Shown: in pieces, positions 1 to 5,634 of the stretch
Layout of the letters: each line of letters starts with the position of its first letter
How positions within the stretch are numbered: the first letter of the stretch is position 1
DNA from: Actinomortierella ambigua
Lineage: Eukaryota > Mortierellomycota > Mortierellomycetes > Mortierellales > Mortierellaceae
Direction: 5' to 3'
NCBI GenBank assembly: GCA_016098155.1
Contig: JAAAJB010000795.1
Location: 1-10,896 of the forward strand
Length of the DNA: 10,896 nt
The notes under the pieces: model-generated
The model's input: the letters and a program-made list of their open reading frames with translations, nothing else
What the model was told of the DNA's origin: nothing
Databases searched by the model: none
Translations under genes and position numbers: made by a program

Positions 1-37
1 CGGATGACCTCACCGACCTGCTTCTGTTGCCATTGGA

Positions 38-62
38 AGAGAGAGAGAGAGAGAGGGAGAGT
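38..62. repeat. GA dinucleotide microsatellite
   Basis: A run of GA units with one G interruption near the start of the window. The rest of bases 1-346 holds nothing recognisable on either strand. Confidence 0.7.
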
Positions 63-346
63 GAGGAAGAGCATACGAAACACTCTGCGTCAGATGTGCC
101 ACAAAAGTAGGAAAGATGCGCCTTGTCCCGCCCTCGTCAGGAGTGCAAGTGTGAATCCTCAAACATACTAGTGTCGCTGCTGCGGTACAACCTTTTGGGC
201 ATGGGAGACAGCATCGTCGGGGGGTGCTTTTCTCCTGGAATCAAAACTTGCCTGCAACCTACCCAACCAGAGTGATTGTTACGACGTCGTTGAGCTTTGA
301 GACACGTCCAAAGGGCATTTTGGGTGAAAGTATATGATGTAGCCCA

Positions 347-592
347 TTAGAGACCATATGGTTCGCTCACTTTTTTTTTGTTCTCGAACGAGGCGATATG
401 AGTAGCAATGACATCGTTGCAGGCACCATGTACTGTAGTACTCGTGCTCGTGGTTTTGTGTTCTCGAACGAGGTCGGCAGAAGAAAATACATCTCTTCTT
501 TTTTGCCACGTTGATTTCCTGGTTGGACAGTTTAGCCACTTGGTTCGAAAGCGGGGATATTCTCGATCGCGAACTTTGTGTTGAAGGATCTT
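347..592 (-). other. Open coding-like frame of 81 codons without a start, unrecognised
   Basis: This frame on the minus strand is open from a TAA just upstream of 592 to a TAA at 347-349. It reads as a hydrophilic peptide, for example DVFSSADLVREHKTT and ACNDVIATHIASFENKKK. It has no ATG near its beginning, so it could be an internal or terminal exon, a decayed fragment, or chance. It lies where the rest of the kinesin gene would be expected, but nothing in it matches a kinesin motor motif. No function is assigned. Confidence 0.15.
379..473. repeat. 15-bp direct repeat spaced by 80 bp, with palindromic core
   Basis: TGTTCTCGAACGAGG occurs at 379-393 and again at 459-473, identical in all 15 positions and offset by exactly 80 bases. 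Its core CTCGAACGAG is an inverted repeat with a two-base centre. This could be two sites for a dimeric DNA-binding protein, or a small duplication scar. The sequence between the two copies does not repeat. Confidence 0.5.
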
Positions 593-603
593 TTACATGT
601 TTT

Positions 604-668
604 CAGTTTCATACACAGTCTTTTTTTTTTATTGCAAATCTGCAAGAGAGAGAGAGAAAGAGAGAGAG
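604..668 (-). repeat. Dispersed repeat copy A (CT tract, splice-acceptor-like, TGCAAT, A-rich)
   Basis: On the minus strand this reads CT tract, TTGCAG, then ATTTGCAAT, an A run, GACTGTG and TATGAAACTG. The same order of blocks occurs at 5402-5472 on the same strand, where an extra stretch of about 18-20 bases sits between CTGTG and TATGAAACTG. The match was found by eye. It may be the end of a transposable element or the last exon of a gene family. Confidence 0.45.
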
Positions 669-734
669 GAAACGTAAGGATTTTTGTCCATATCCTTGCA
701 TCGCATGCATCATATCCTCCCACCTAACACTTAC
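640..734 (-). other. Predicted intron after the last kinesin exon, leading to an early stop
   Basis: A consensus donor GTAAGT begins at 734, directly after the last kinesin-like codons. A strong acceptor, a long CT tract ending in TTGCAG, lies at 640-642. The resulting 95 bp matches the other introns of the gene. Splicing here joins the phase-1 exon end to ATTTGCAATAA and gives only two more full residues after the junction codon before TAA at 630-632. The acceptor lies within a dispersed repeat that has a second copy at 5402-5472, so the splice site may have been brought in by that repeat. The donor is well supported; use of this acceptor is inference. Confidence 0.4.
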
Positions 735-2334
735 TATGGGTGCCTTGAAGGTGGCTGTCATCCCAGGCAGGCTCGCTTTGGCTCATCATCTTTGCTGACA
801 GACCGTGTTGACTGGGTGAGTCACAGAGCTTCACATCCTGAAAGCCAACGGGACAGTATTGCGCTGCCTCATCCGAACCCCCTGCGGCGGCCTCGATCGA
901 CTCGAAAACAACTCTGAGTGCACGTGGAAGAATGCCAGGCTGCTCCTCTGTACCCAGGACCGTAAAGGTCTTTCCAGAGTTGCTAACACCGTATGCAAAG
1001 AGGAGAGTGTTGTAGTGGTCTTGACGAAGGACTGGTGTTAAAAGCGGCAGGCCCACTTGCTCGAACATCGTATCTTGTGTGGCGGACTGGTCAAACACCT
1101 TGGTGAACTTGTAGTTGGATGGTTGTTTGGACCGCAACCGTGTCTCCTGTGAAGATATAGCAAAGCCTAGCTGGTGAGGATCTCTTTCACCTCCCTTCTA
1201 TTGTCTCGTGCAACAATGGATCTACCCTCGATTGTCACGACATTCTGTACTTACGTTGGCCGGTGGTTGCATCACGATATCTGTATCGCTGAGGATGTTG
1301 ATATACCCATGGTCTACTGACAGTTGGTCCCCCAGTACCGGACGCAAACGAAGATAGGTCTGTCGATGGCAGAGAAAGTTTTACACTAGAGCAGGTCAGT
1401 ACATGAGGACAGGTCTAAATGCATGAGAACAATAACAGGGTTGGAGGTATTGTAGGATATTACCTTGATAGGCTCCATCTCTGGACGGTATTTGTCAAGC
1501 GGGCCGTCATGAATGTTCGGTGGCTGGCCACAAGCTGTCGGTTTGGCCTGAGAGGACTCGTCGGGAGAGATGGACGAGATGGGCATGGCAGGCGAGCTGG
1601 GCGAGTTGGGCACGGCAGGCGAGATGGGCAGAGAAATGTCGCTCGGGGATACCCAAGGCTCTCCAAAGGAGGCGGAGGAGGGCGACGAAGAAGATGGAGA
1701 GGACTGAGACAGCGCCTTTTCTGGGGTGTTTAGTTGGACTCCACCTTCGCTGTAGAAGAAGACGTAGGAGCGGATGATAGAAATTGAGTGGGGATGCGAG
1801 TAGGCCGTGCCTTGAATTTAGGGAGGACAGGTCGTGGGCGAGAGGTGGATGCTTTTGAAGCATGCTTGGCTACGGCGCCTCCTTCGGGACTGTGAAAATG
1901 CCGAGGTCGTCCTGAAAGCAAGAAGGCGGAGCGCACCCTCGTCATTGGAGTCGCAGGGATGCTGTCGGCAGCAGTGGGTCGACCATTATATTGACAGGCT
2001 ATTTCGCGTGGATTAAGGCGGGTAGCTTTTCCACAGGGGCTGGTCGCAGGCTGGGGCGGTCTTCCCGCTGCACCTCGGCTACTCAGAGGAGGTGAAGTGG
2101 CGTTGAATTCGATGTTGGGGTGAGCGAAGGGTGTAAAAGGCAGGGGTGCAGGGGCGACCTTGTACTGCCTCATGAGCCTATTTGCGTCGAAGCAATGAGA
2201 CAAACAAACAAAAAAGAAGGGCCATGCATGGTTAGAATGAAGAGAGCACCTGGAATTCCTTGTCTCCTAGGGATGTTAGTGATGCAGAGGGAGGAGTACC
2301 TAGAGTAGTTTGGCTGGTCTCGTGCGTTCACCAT
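735..2334 (-). CDS. Kinesin-6 family motor protein, N-terminal part (five exons, 3' part missing)
   Basis: Rebuilt exons on the minus strand: 2334-2300, 2177-1829, 1703-1464, 1359-1255 and 1146-735, all in frame (about 380 residues). Introns are 104-125 bp with GT..AG ends. The start ATG is at 2334; an ATG at 2173 is the alternative. Residues 1 to about 205 form a Pro/Ser-rich extension. The motor then begins with EPIKTYLRLRPV, followed by YKFTKVFDQ and the P-loop YGVSNSGKTFTVLG. The NSGKT form of the P-loop and the later GILPRALRVVFESI are typical of kinesin-6 (KIF20/MKLP), microtubule plus-end motors of the central spindle and cytokinesis. The residues after that (AAAGG to about GTH) fit the long loop-6 insert of this family. 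Switch I (SSRSH), switch II (DLAGSE), neck and stalk are not seen in bases 1-734. The donor of the exon 2/3 intron is uncertain: 1828 or 1873, both phase 0. The family call is firm; completeness is doubtful. Confidence 0.8.
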
Positions 2335-2568
2335 GTTGTGTGTTGTGTGTCGAATGGGTCGGGGATGTCTTGGGTGGGAAGTGGTTCGAGCGCGTTTGTT
2401 TCTGTTCGGGGAACAAAAAGAGCTTTGGCCGCCAATTTTAATTTAATTTGATGCGTGCCTGGGTCATGTGACGTGGGAGAGGGATGTAAAACACACTTTT
2501 CCCACAACAAATTGAAGCTTGGCCACGCTGCTATCGTGCGTGCGCGTGTGTGTGTAACCATGTGAACA

Positions 2569-2577
2569 GGGTATAAA
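2569..2577 (+). promoter_or_regulatory. TATA box candidate
   Basis: GGTATAAAG lies about 150 bp before the ATGs at 2723 and 2737. Just upstream is a TG/CG dinucleotide run (about 2536-2555), and downstream are a GTC triplet run (about 2653-2668) and CAC triplets, which would fall in the leader. The interval 2335-2722 holds no gene; its lower part must also serve as promoter for the kinesin gene on the other strand. Confidence 0.4.
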
Positions 2578-2736
2578 GTGTTGTGGAATGAGACAGTTCC
2601 TGTATCTCGACTTGGTTTCCACCCTTCGCAAGGGCTGCACCCACATCTAGGATCGTCGTCGTCGTCGTCCTCCTTCTCCTCCTCTCACCACCACCACCAT
2701 CGCTCAGGCCATACTTAACGTCATGACAACATCGGG

Positions 2737-3060
2737 ATGGTCAATCATCGGGCCTGCCTCGAGCCGATCCTGCTCAAGTTTAGCACCGACAACGGTGGTA
2801 ATAAGCTCAACGACCTATCACAAACAAGTGCTGCTGCTATGAGATACGAGATGCCGCTACCTATGTCTGAGACGCGCCAGTTGGCTACGGTTCTACGGCG
2901 GCCACTAGACGAGTATTTTTTGCTGAATAGGTTGTTCGCTGGCAAAACTCGCCTTTCATACGCCACGATGGTCATCATCATTGGTGGCGATGGTGATGCA
3001 AGTCGCAGCAGTAGCAGTACTGCGCGCTCCGCAACAACCGGCTCGAGCACGCGCTACTAG
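2737..3060 (+). CDS. Hypothetical protein, 107 codons, unrecognised
   Basis: The open frame starts at the ATG at 2737 (MVNHRACLEPILLKF) and ends at TAG 3058-3060. The first 30 codons or so prefer C or G in third positions, as in the clear genes here, and a TATA box and pyrimidine-rich leader lie upstream. The stretch EPILLKFSTDNGG faintly recalls the end of an RNA-recognition motif, but this is not enough to name it. The C-terminus turns into a Ser/Thr-rich low-complexity tail. An out-of-frame ATG at 2723 comes 14 bases earlier and would start a 39-codon frame, which argues against efficient use of 2737 unless splicing or a different start applies. The frame on the opposite strand at 2745-3050 looks like a shadow. 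Confidence 0.3.
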   Translation: MVNHRACLEPILLKFSTDNGGNKLNDLSQTSAAAMRYEMPLPMSETRQLATVLRRPLDEYFLLNRLFAGKTRLSYATMVIIIGGDGDASRSSSSTARSATTGSSTRY

Positions 3061-3103
3061 AGCATCACCAGCGGGCCCTTCTCCAAACTCACCTACACCG
3101 CTC

Positions 3104-3220
3104 TTAGTCCTCGTCGTCGTCACCCTTCTCCACACGGGCCTGGCGGATCTCGCCCAGTCTGCACAGGCATTGGATTAATGTGACCCCTCGTCGACCGTGA
3201 AGAGGGCGTAAGAAGGTGTG
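3104..3220 (-). pseudogene. C-terminal-like protein fragment ending in an acidic tail, unrecognised
   Basis: On the minus strand a frame open from about 3220 ends with LGEIRQARVEKGDDDED and a TAA at 3104-3106. The last 17 codons are nearly all C- or G-ending (CTG GGC GAG ATC CGC CAG GCC), unlike non-coding sequence nearby. Upstream, other frames give more coding-like pieces (GRLSTIEQEVNRDG near 3310-3350; NDIESYITPSYALFTVDEG near 3190-3240), but no consistent splicing joins them. It may be the last exon of a gene or decayed remains. The opposite-strand frame at 2981-3178 reads as a hydrophobic shadow of it. I do not recognise the protein. Confidence 0.25.
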
Positions 3221-3383
3221 ATGTAGCTTTCAATATCATTGAATGGAACGGGACTCCTCTATCCACCTCTCCACTTCCCCATCCCTTCTCCTCCAACATT
3301 GCATCCGTCACGGTTGACCTCCTGCTCGATAGTCGACAATCGGCCGATATAAAAAGAATCTAAAACGTATTACTGATTTTGCC

Positions 3384-3403
3384 AAAAAAAAAAAAAAAAA
3401 AAA
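3384..3403. repeat. Poly-A tract of about 20 bases
   Basis: An uninterrupted A run in an otherwise unremarkable stretch (3360-3490). It could be a retroposition tail or simple slippage; no flanking duplication was recognised. Confidence 0.6.
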
Positions 3404-3500
3404 GATGAGCTGTTAGCATCCTTAGATTTCATCTGCAGTCAGTTTTAGTTACAGGTGAACCACACTTTCCTATTTACAATCCCGCCCCGTCTCTCTTTTC

Positions 3501-3722
3501 ATGGCCCACCAACGCAGCAGCACCCCAGAAGGGCTGCAAGAGTACACCGAGTCGTCGTCTTCTTCTTCTTCGCCAGAGCCCGACCCATGACCCAGCCGTA
3601 GAACCAGTATCCCTTTAGTTCAATCGGACACTCCCAATACAGTAGGAAACTCGAATAGTCCGCGTGAATCTGTCTTTCTTTATTGTGATCGTTTAAGAAA
3701 CATGCGGGAAGCCAATGATTAG
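3501..3722 (+). pseudogene. Ser-rich short ORF interrupted by one in-frame TGA
   Basis: The ATG at 3501 has a favourable context (TTTTCATGGCC) and a pyrimidine-rich leader. It opens a 29-residue peptide, MAHQRSSTPEGLQEYTE followed by seven Ser and PEPDP, ending at TGA 3588-3590. The same frame then stays open for 43 more codons (including RRTSIPLVQSDTPNT and SPRESVFLYCDRLRN) to TAG 3720-3722. The base after TGA is C (TGA CCC), which is not the TGA-CTA readthrough context. It overlaps the probable 3' UTR of the secreted-protein gene on the other strand. It could be a genuine 29-residue peptide, a broken gene, or chance. Confidence 0.25.
3679..3684 (-). terminator. AATAAA polyadenylation signal
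   Basis: A canonical AATAAA lies 67 bases after the stop codon of the secreted-protein gene, on its strand. Confidence 0.5.
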
Positions 3723-3751
3723 CCAGCACAGAGAGCAGTCGATTGTGGGCA

Positions 3752-4054
3752 TCACCAGGAATTTTCGGGTTTGCACCAGTTCACCATGCCATTTGCTTTA
3801 CAGCAATCATCCATCTTCACCTCATCAGTAACATCTTTAAAATTATCAAGGCAATTGGGGAACCTGAAGCCGCCTTGGACACCTCCAGTATGGCCAATTT
3901 CGGTGCAGCACTTGTGCGTTGTGTCCAAGTTCTGCCTGTCATAGAACTTGGAGCCATCTGTCCAGCATCCGCATCTGTCCGGATAGGCAGAGACTGCACT
4001 CTGTTCGATGGCAATGAACACAGCGAAAAGAGTAAGGGCAAGTGAGACACGCAT
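3752..4054 (-). CDS. Small secreted cysteine-rich protein (100 aa, 8 Cys)
   Basis: The frame starts at ATG 4054 and ends at TAG 3752. Residues 1-23 form a classic signal peptide (MRVSLALTLFAVFIAI, small residues, cleavage likely after AVSA). The mature protein of about 77 residues has eight cysteines at positions 28, 30, 49, 50, 68, 84, 85 and 94: CxC, CC, C, CC, C. The even number and the two CC pairs suggest four disulfides and secretion. Aromatic and polar residues (CGCWTDGSKFY, GMVNWCKPENSW) dominate the rest, and no known domain is recognised. The ATG at 4099 in the same frame would put a poor sequence before the signal peptide, and lies inside the predicted 5'-UTR intron. Proteins of this kind in fungi can be effectors, antimicrobial or wall proteins; which applies here cannot be told from sequence. 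Confidence 0.85.
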   Translation of the reverse strand: MRVSLALTLFAVFIAIEQSAVSAYPDRCGCWTDGSKFYDRQNLDTTHKCCTEIGHTGGVQGGFRFPNCLDNFKDVTDEVKMDDCCKANGMVNWCKPENSW

Positions 4055-4078
4055 GATGTGGTGTTCTAGGGTCTTGAG

Positions 4079-4199
4079 CTGCAGTAGAGAATATGCCATG
4101 CAAAAATCGGTGAGAAGAGAATTAAAGGAAGAAGGTCAGTCTGATATCTGTCTGGAGCTCAGCGAGGAAAATCGTGACTACTTGGTAAATTGCACTTAC
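4079..4199 (-). other. 5'-UTR intron of the secreted-protein gene
   Basis: Donor GTAAGT begins at 4199 and acceptor CTACTGCAG ends at 4079, giving 121 bp, matching other introns in the window. It lies between the TATA box and the start codon, with 24 bases of leader left before the ATG. Confidence 0.6.
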
Positions 4200-4286
4200 A
4201 AGAATTCAAAGTGGTGTAGTGAGTATGGAGTATGGATGAGGTAGGGTCGATGTGTTTGTGTCTACAGACAATGGGATGGTAGGGTG

Positions 4287-4295
4287 CTTTTATAC
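4287..4295 (-). promoter_or_regulatory. TATA box of the secreted-protein gene
   Basis: GTATAAAAG on the minus strand, about 95 bases before the 5'-UTR intron donor. It is followed by a CA/CT-rich leader without ATG, which fits a strongly transcribed fungal gene. Confidence 0.6.
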
Positions 4296-4676
4296 TTGCG
4301 AGGATGATCAAACGACAGAAACAAAGAAAAAGAGGTGCACCATTCACATTTGGCGAAAAATCCATGAGAGAGGGGATTCGGAAGAGAGATAGCGATACTA
4401 ATATCTGGGCATCTGGAGCGTGCATGAGAAATTCTAAGGAGAATGAGGTAAACAAGGCATAAATCGTCTGGACAAAGATGGTAAAGCTGTCAGTTCAGAG
4501 GATTCCGAATGGAAAGACCAGGGGCATTCTGAGAAAAATAAGGAGTAACGTTAGAAGGATATGCAGCGCTGAGAATTTAGGGGGGCTGTAAAAATTAGCG
4601 CAGGGGATGGTAAAGAGAGAGACGGATGCAGAGAGAGGAAAAAAGATGGACTTGCGGATCAAGTTCAATTACCATT

Positions 4677-4836
4677 GCAAAACCAAACTGTCTCACGACG
4701 ATCTAAACCCAGCTCGCGTTCCCTATTAGTGGGTGAACAATCCAACGCTCACTGGATTCTGCTTCTTTATGATAGGAAGAGCCGACATGGAAGGATCAAA
4801 AAGCAACGTCGCTATGAGTGCTTGGCTCCACAAGCT
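4677..4836 (-). rRNA. Fragment of nuclear 28S (25S) rRNA, diverged, antisense in this window
   Basis: The plus strand reads as the complement of conserved eukaryotic large-subunit rRNA near the peptidyl-transferase region. Recognisable blocks are CTGTCTCACGACG, TCTAAACCCAGCTC, GTTCCCTATTAGTGGGTGAA, CAATCCAACGCT, GATAGGAAGAGCCGACAT, GAAGGATCAAAAAGC and ACGTCGCTATGA. Compared with the usual sequence from memory there are scattered substitutions and small length changes, for example after CCAACGCT and around GGCTCCACAAGC. Similarity ends at both borders, so this is a pseudogene fragment of about 160 bp and not part of a working rDNA unit. The wording fits nuclear rather than mitochondrial or bacterial rRNA. 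The plus-strand frame beginning at 4733 runs through this fragment and is not a gene. Confidence 0.85.
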
Positions 4837-4861
4837 GGCCGCTACAAAATTTAGGAAGCAG

Positions 4862-4994
4862 CTAGAGCAGTCCAGTGTACTCGTCGCACTGCAGTTTCAA
4901 CATCAAGCACCATCTTTCCAGCCCTTGATTTTTCATCACTACTTTTTCCCGATCTATGTATTCAATCCGTTCCTTGACATGCTCTTCAGCATTT
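4862..4994 (-). pseudogene. Coiled-coil-like protein fragment next to the rRNA piece
   Basis: On the minus strand a frame after an in-frame TAA reads NAEEHVKERIEYIDREK, then VVMKNQGLERWCLMLKLQC, and ends DEYTGLL at TAG 4862-4864. It is charged, heptad-like and coding-looking but has no start. In other frames directly upstream lie the repeated FQKDQ-type segments (5000-5160), so a longer gene of this kind has probably decayed here by frameshifts and stops. The rRNA fragment begins about 25 bases beyond its end. The opposite-strand frame (4733-5029) is hydrophobic and crosses the rRNA piece, so it is the shadow. Confidence 0.3.
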
Positions 4995-4999
4995 GGTTA

Positions 5000-5160
5000 A
5001 TCCCCTTGGCATGTGCCCTTGATGTCTGAATCCCCTTGATCCTTTTGGAACCCCTCTTCTCTCCACCCCTTTGGTCTTTTTGGAACCCCTCTTTTTTTTC
5101 TTTTATTTTCTTGCGCATCCCCTTGAACTTTTTTTTGGCATTCCTCAAAGTCCCCTTGGC
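5000..5160 (-). repeat. Degenerate short repeats (CAAGGGGA and GAGGGGTTCCAAAA)
   Basis: On the minus strand GAGGGGTTCCAAAA occurs twice, 35 bases apart, and CAAGGGGA recurs four times or so between 5000 and 5160. In different frames the units translate as EEGFQKDQ. The offset of 35 is not a multiple of three, so the frame changes between copies. This suggests a decayed repeat-rich coding region. The minus-strand frame 4954-5169 through it is very Lys-rich and probably not a real protein in that form. Confidence 0.45.
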
Positions 5161-5301
5161 GGTTGGCATTCTCCTTCTCAGTGTCTCCTTGCTTTTTCTC
5201 CTGACCTATTGATAGTTGCAGAAACGCGTCTTATAGCTCCTAAGCGACAACTGGGTCTGCTGGTTTCATTGCAGGCAAGCCTAAACTGTCTGTTTTACAG
5301 A

Positions 5302-5460
5302 ATGTCTACCAAATTGCATAGGGTGTGGTTTGTAAAAGGTGAACCTTATGAAATCAGTAGCGATACTTGGTTTTTCTTCGTTCGTAACACTTTTTTTTTT
5401 CCAGTTTCATACAAGTCGAAATTCATTTTGCACAGCCTTTTTTGTATTGCAAGTCTGTAA
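5302..5460 (+). CDS. Possible short protein (52 aa) or N-terminal remnant, weak
   Basis: ATG 5302 opens MSTKLHRVWFVKGEPYEISS, which looks like the start of a real protein, but after about 30 residues the frame runs into T-rich DNA (the complement of dispersed repeat B) and ends at TAA 5458-5460. The sequence before the ATG (TGTTTTACAG) resembles a splice acceptor. It may be the N-terminus of a gene cut off by the repeat. No family is assigned. Confidence 0.2.
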   Translation: MSTKLHRVWFVKGEPYEISSDTWFFFVRNTFFFPVSYKSKFILHSLFCIASL

Positions 5461-5472
5461 AAGAGAGAGAGA
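5402..5472 (-). repeat. Dispersed repeat copy B (possible last exon of a gene family)
   Basis: Second copy of the repeat at 604-668. On the minus strand it reads TCTCTCTCTC, TTTTACAG, ACTTGCAATAC, A run, GGCTGTG and TATGAAACTGG. After the acceptor-like CAG, one frame reads TCNTKKAVQNEFRLV followed by TGA, which looks like a short C-terminal exon. In copy A the equivalent frame starts ICNKKKRLC. The shared CT tract plus AG suggests that a splice acceptor is part of the repeated unit. Confidence 0.45.
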
Positions 5473-5634
5473 TATCTTGCTTCTGTGGTGGAGCGGGCCA
5501 AGGCCGTTTGCCACTAAGGGGTTCAGTCTTGAGAGCGCCGTCTGCTGCGAATAGACCGTCTTCTTGGAGTGGGCTGGTGGTGGTGGTGGCTGTTACTGCT
5601 GCTGACTTCTGCGCCTGATGCCGTATCAGTAAAG

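Noticed and set aside
1730..1760. Frameshift in the kinesin N-terminal extension
   Set aside because: At first the change of frame looked like a mutation, but a GT-AG intron of phase 0 (1704-1828, or 1704-1873), with a CTAAAC-like branch site, explains it without any break.
1507..1863. Minus-strand frame of 118 codons inside the kinesin gene
   Set aside because: It crosses predicted exon-intron borders and is Leu/Arg-rich shadow sequence; the neighbouring frames join in phase by splicing.
4159..4455. Minus-strand frame of 98 codons upstream of the secreted-protein gene
   Set aside because: It covers the TATA box, leader and intron donor of that gene and has no coding character of its own.
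4733..5029. Plus-strand frame of 98 codons
   Set aside because: Its first third is the complement of the 28S rRNA fragment and it starts with GTG; the opposite strand carries the better coding signal further on.
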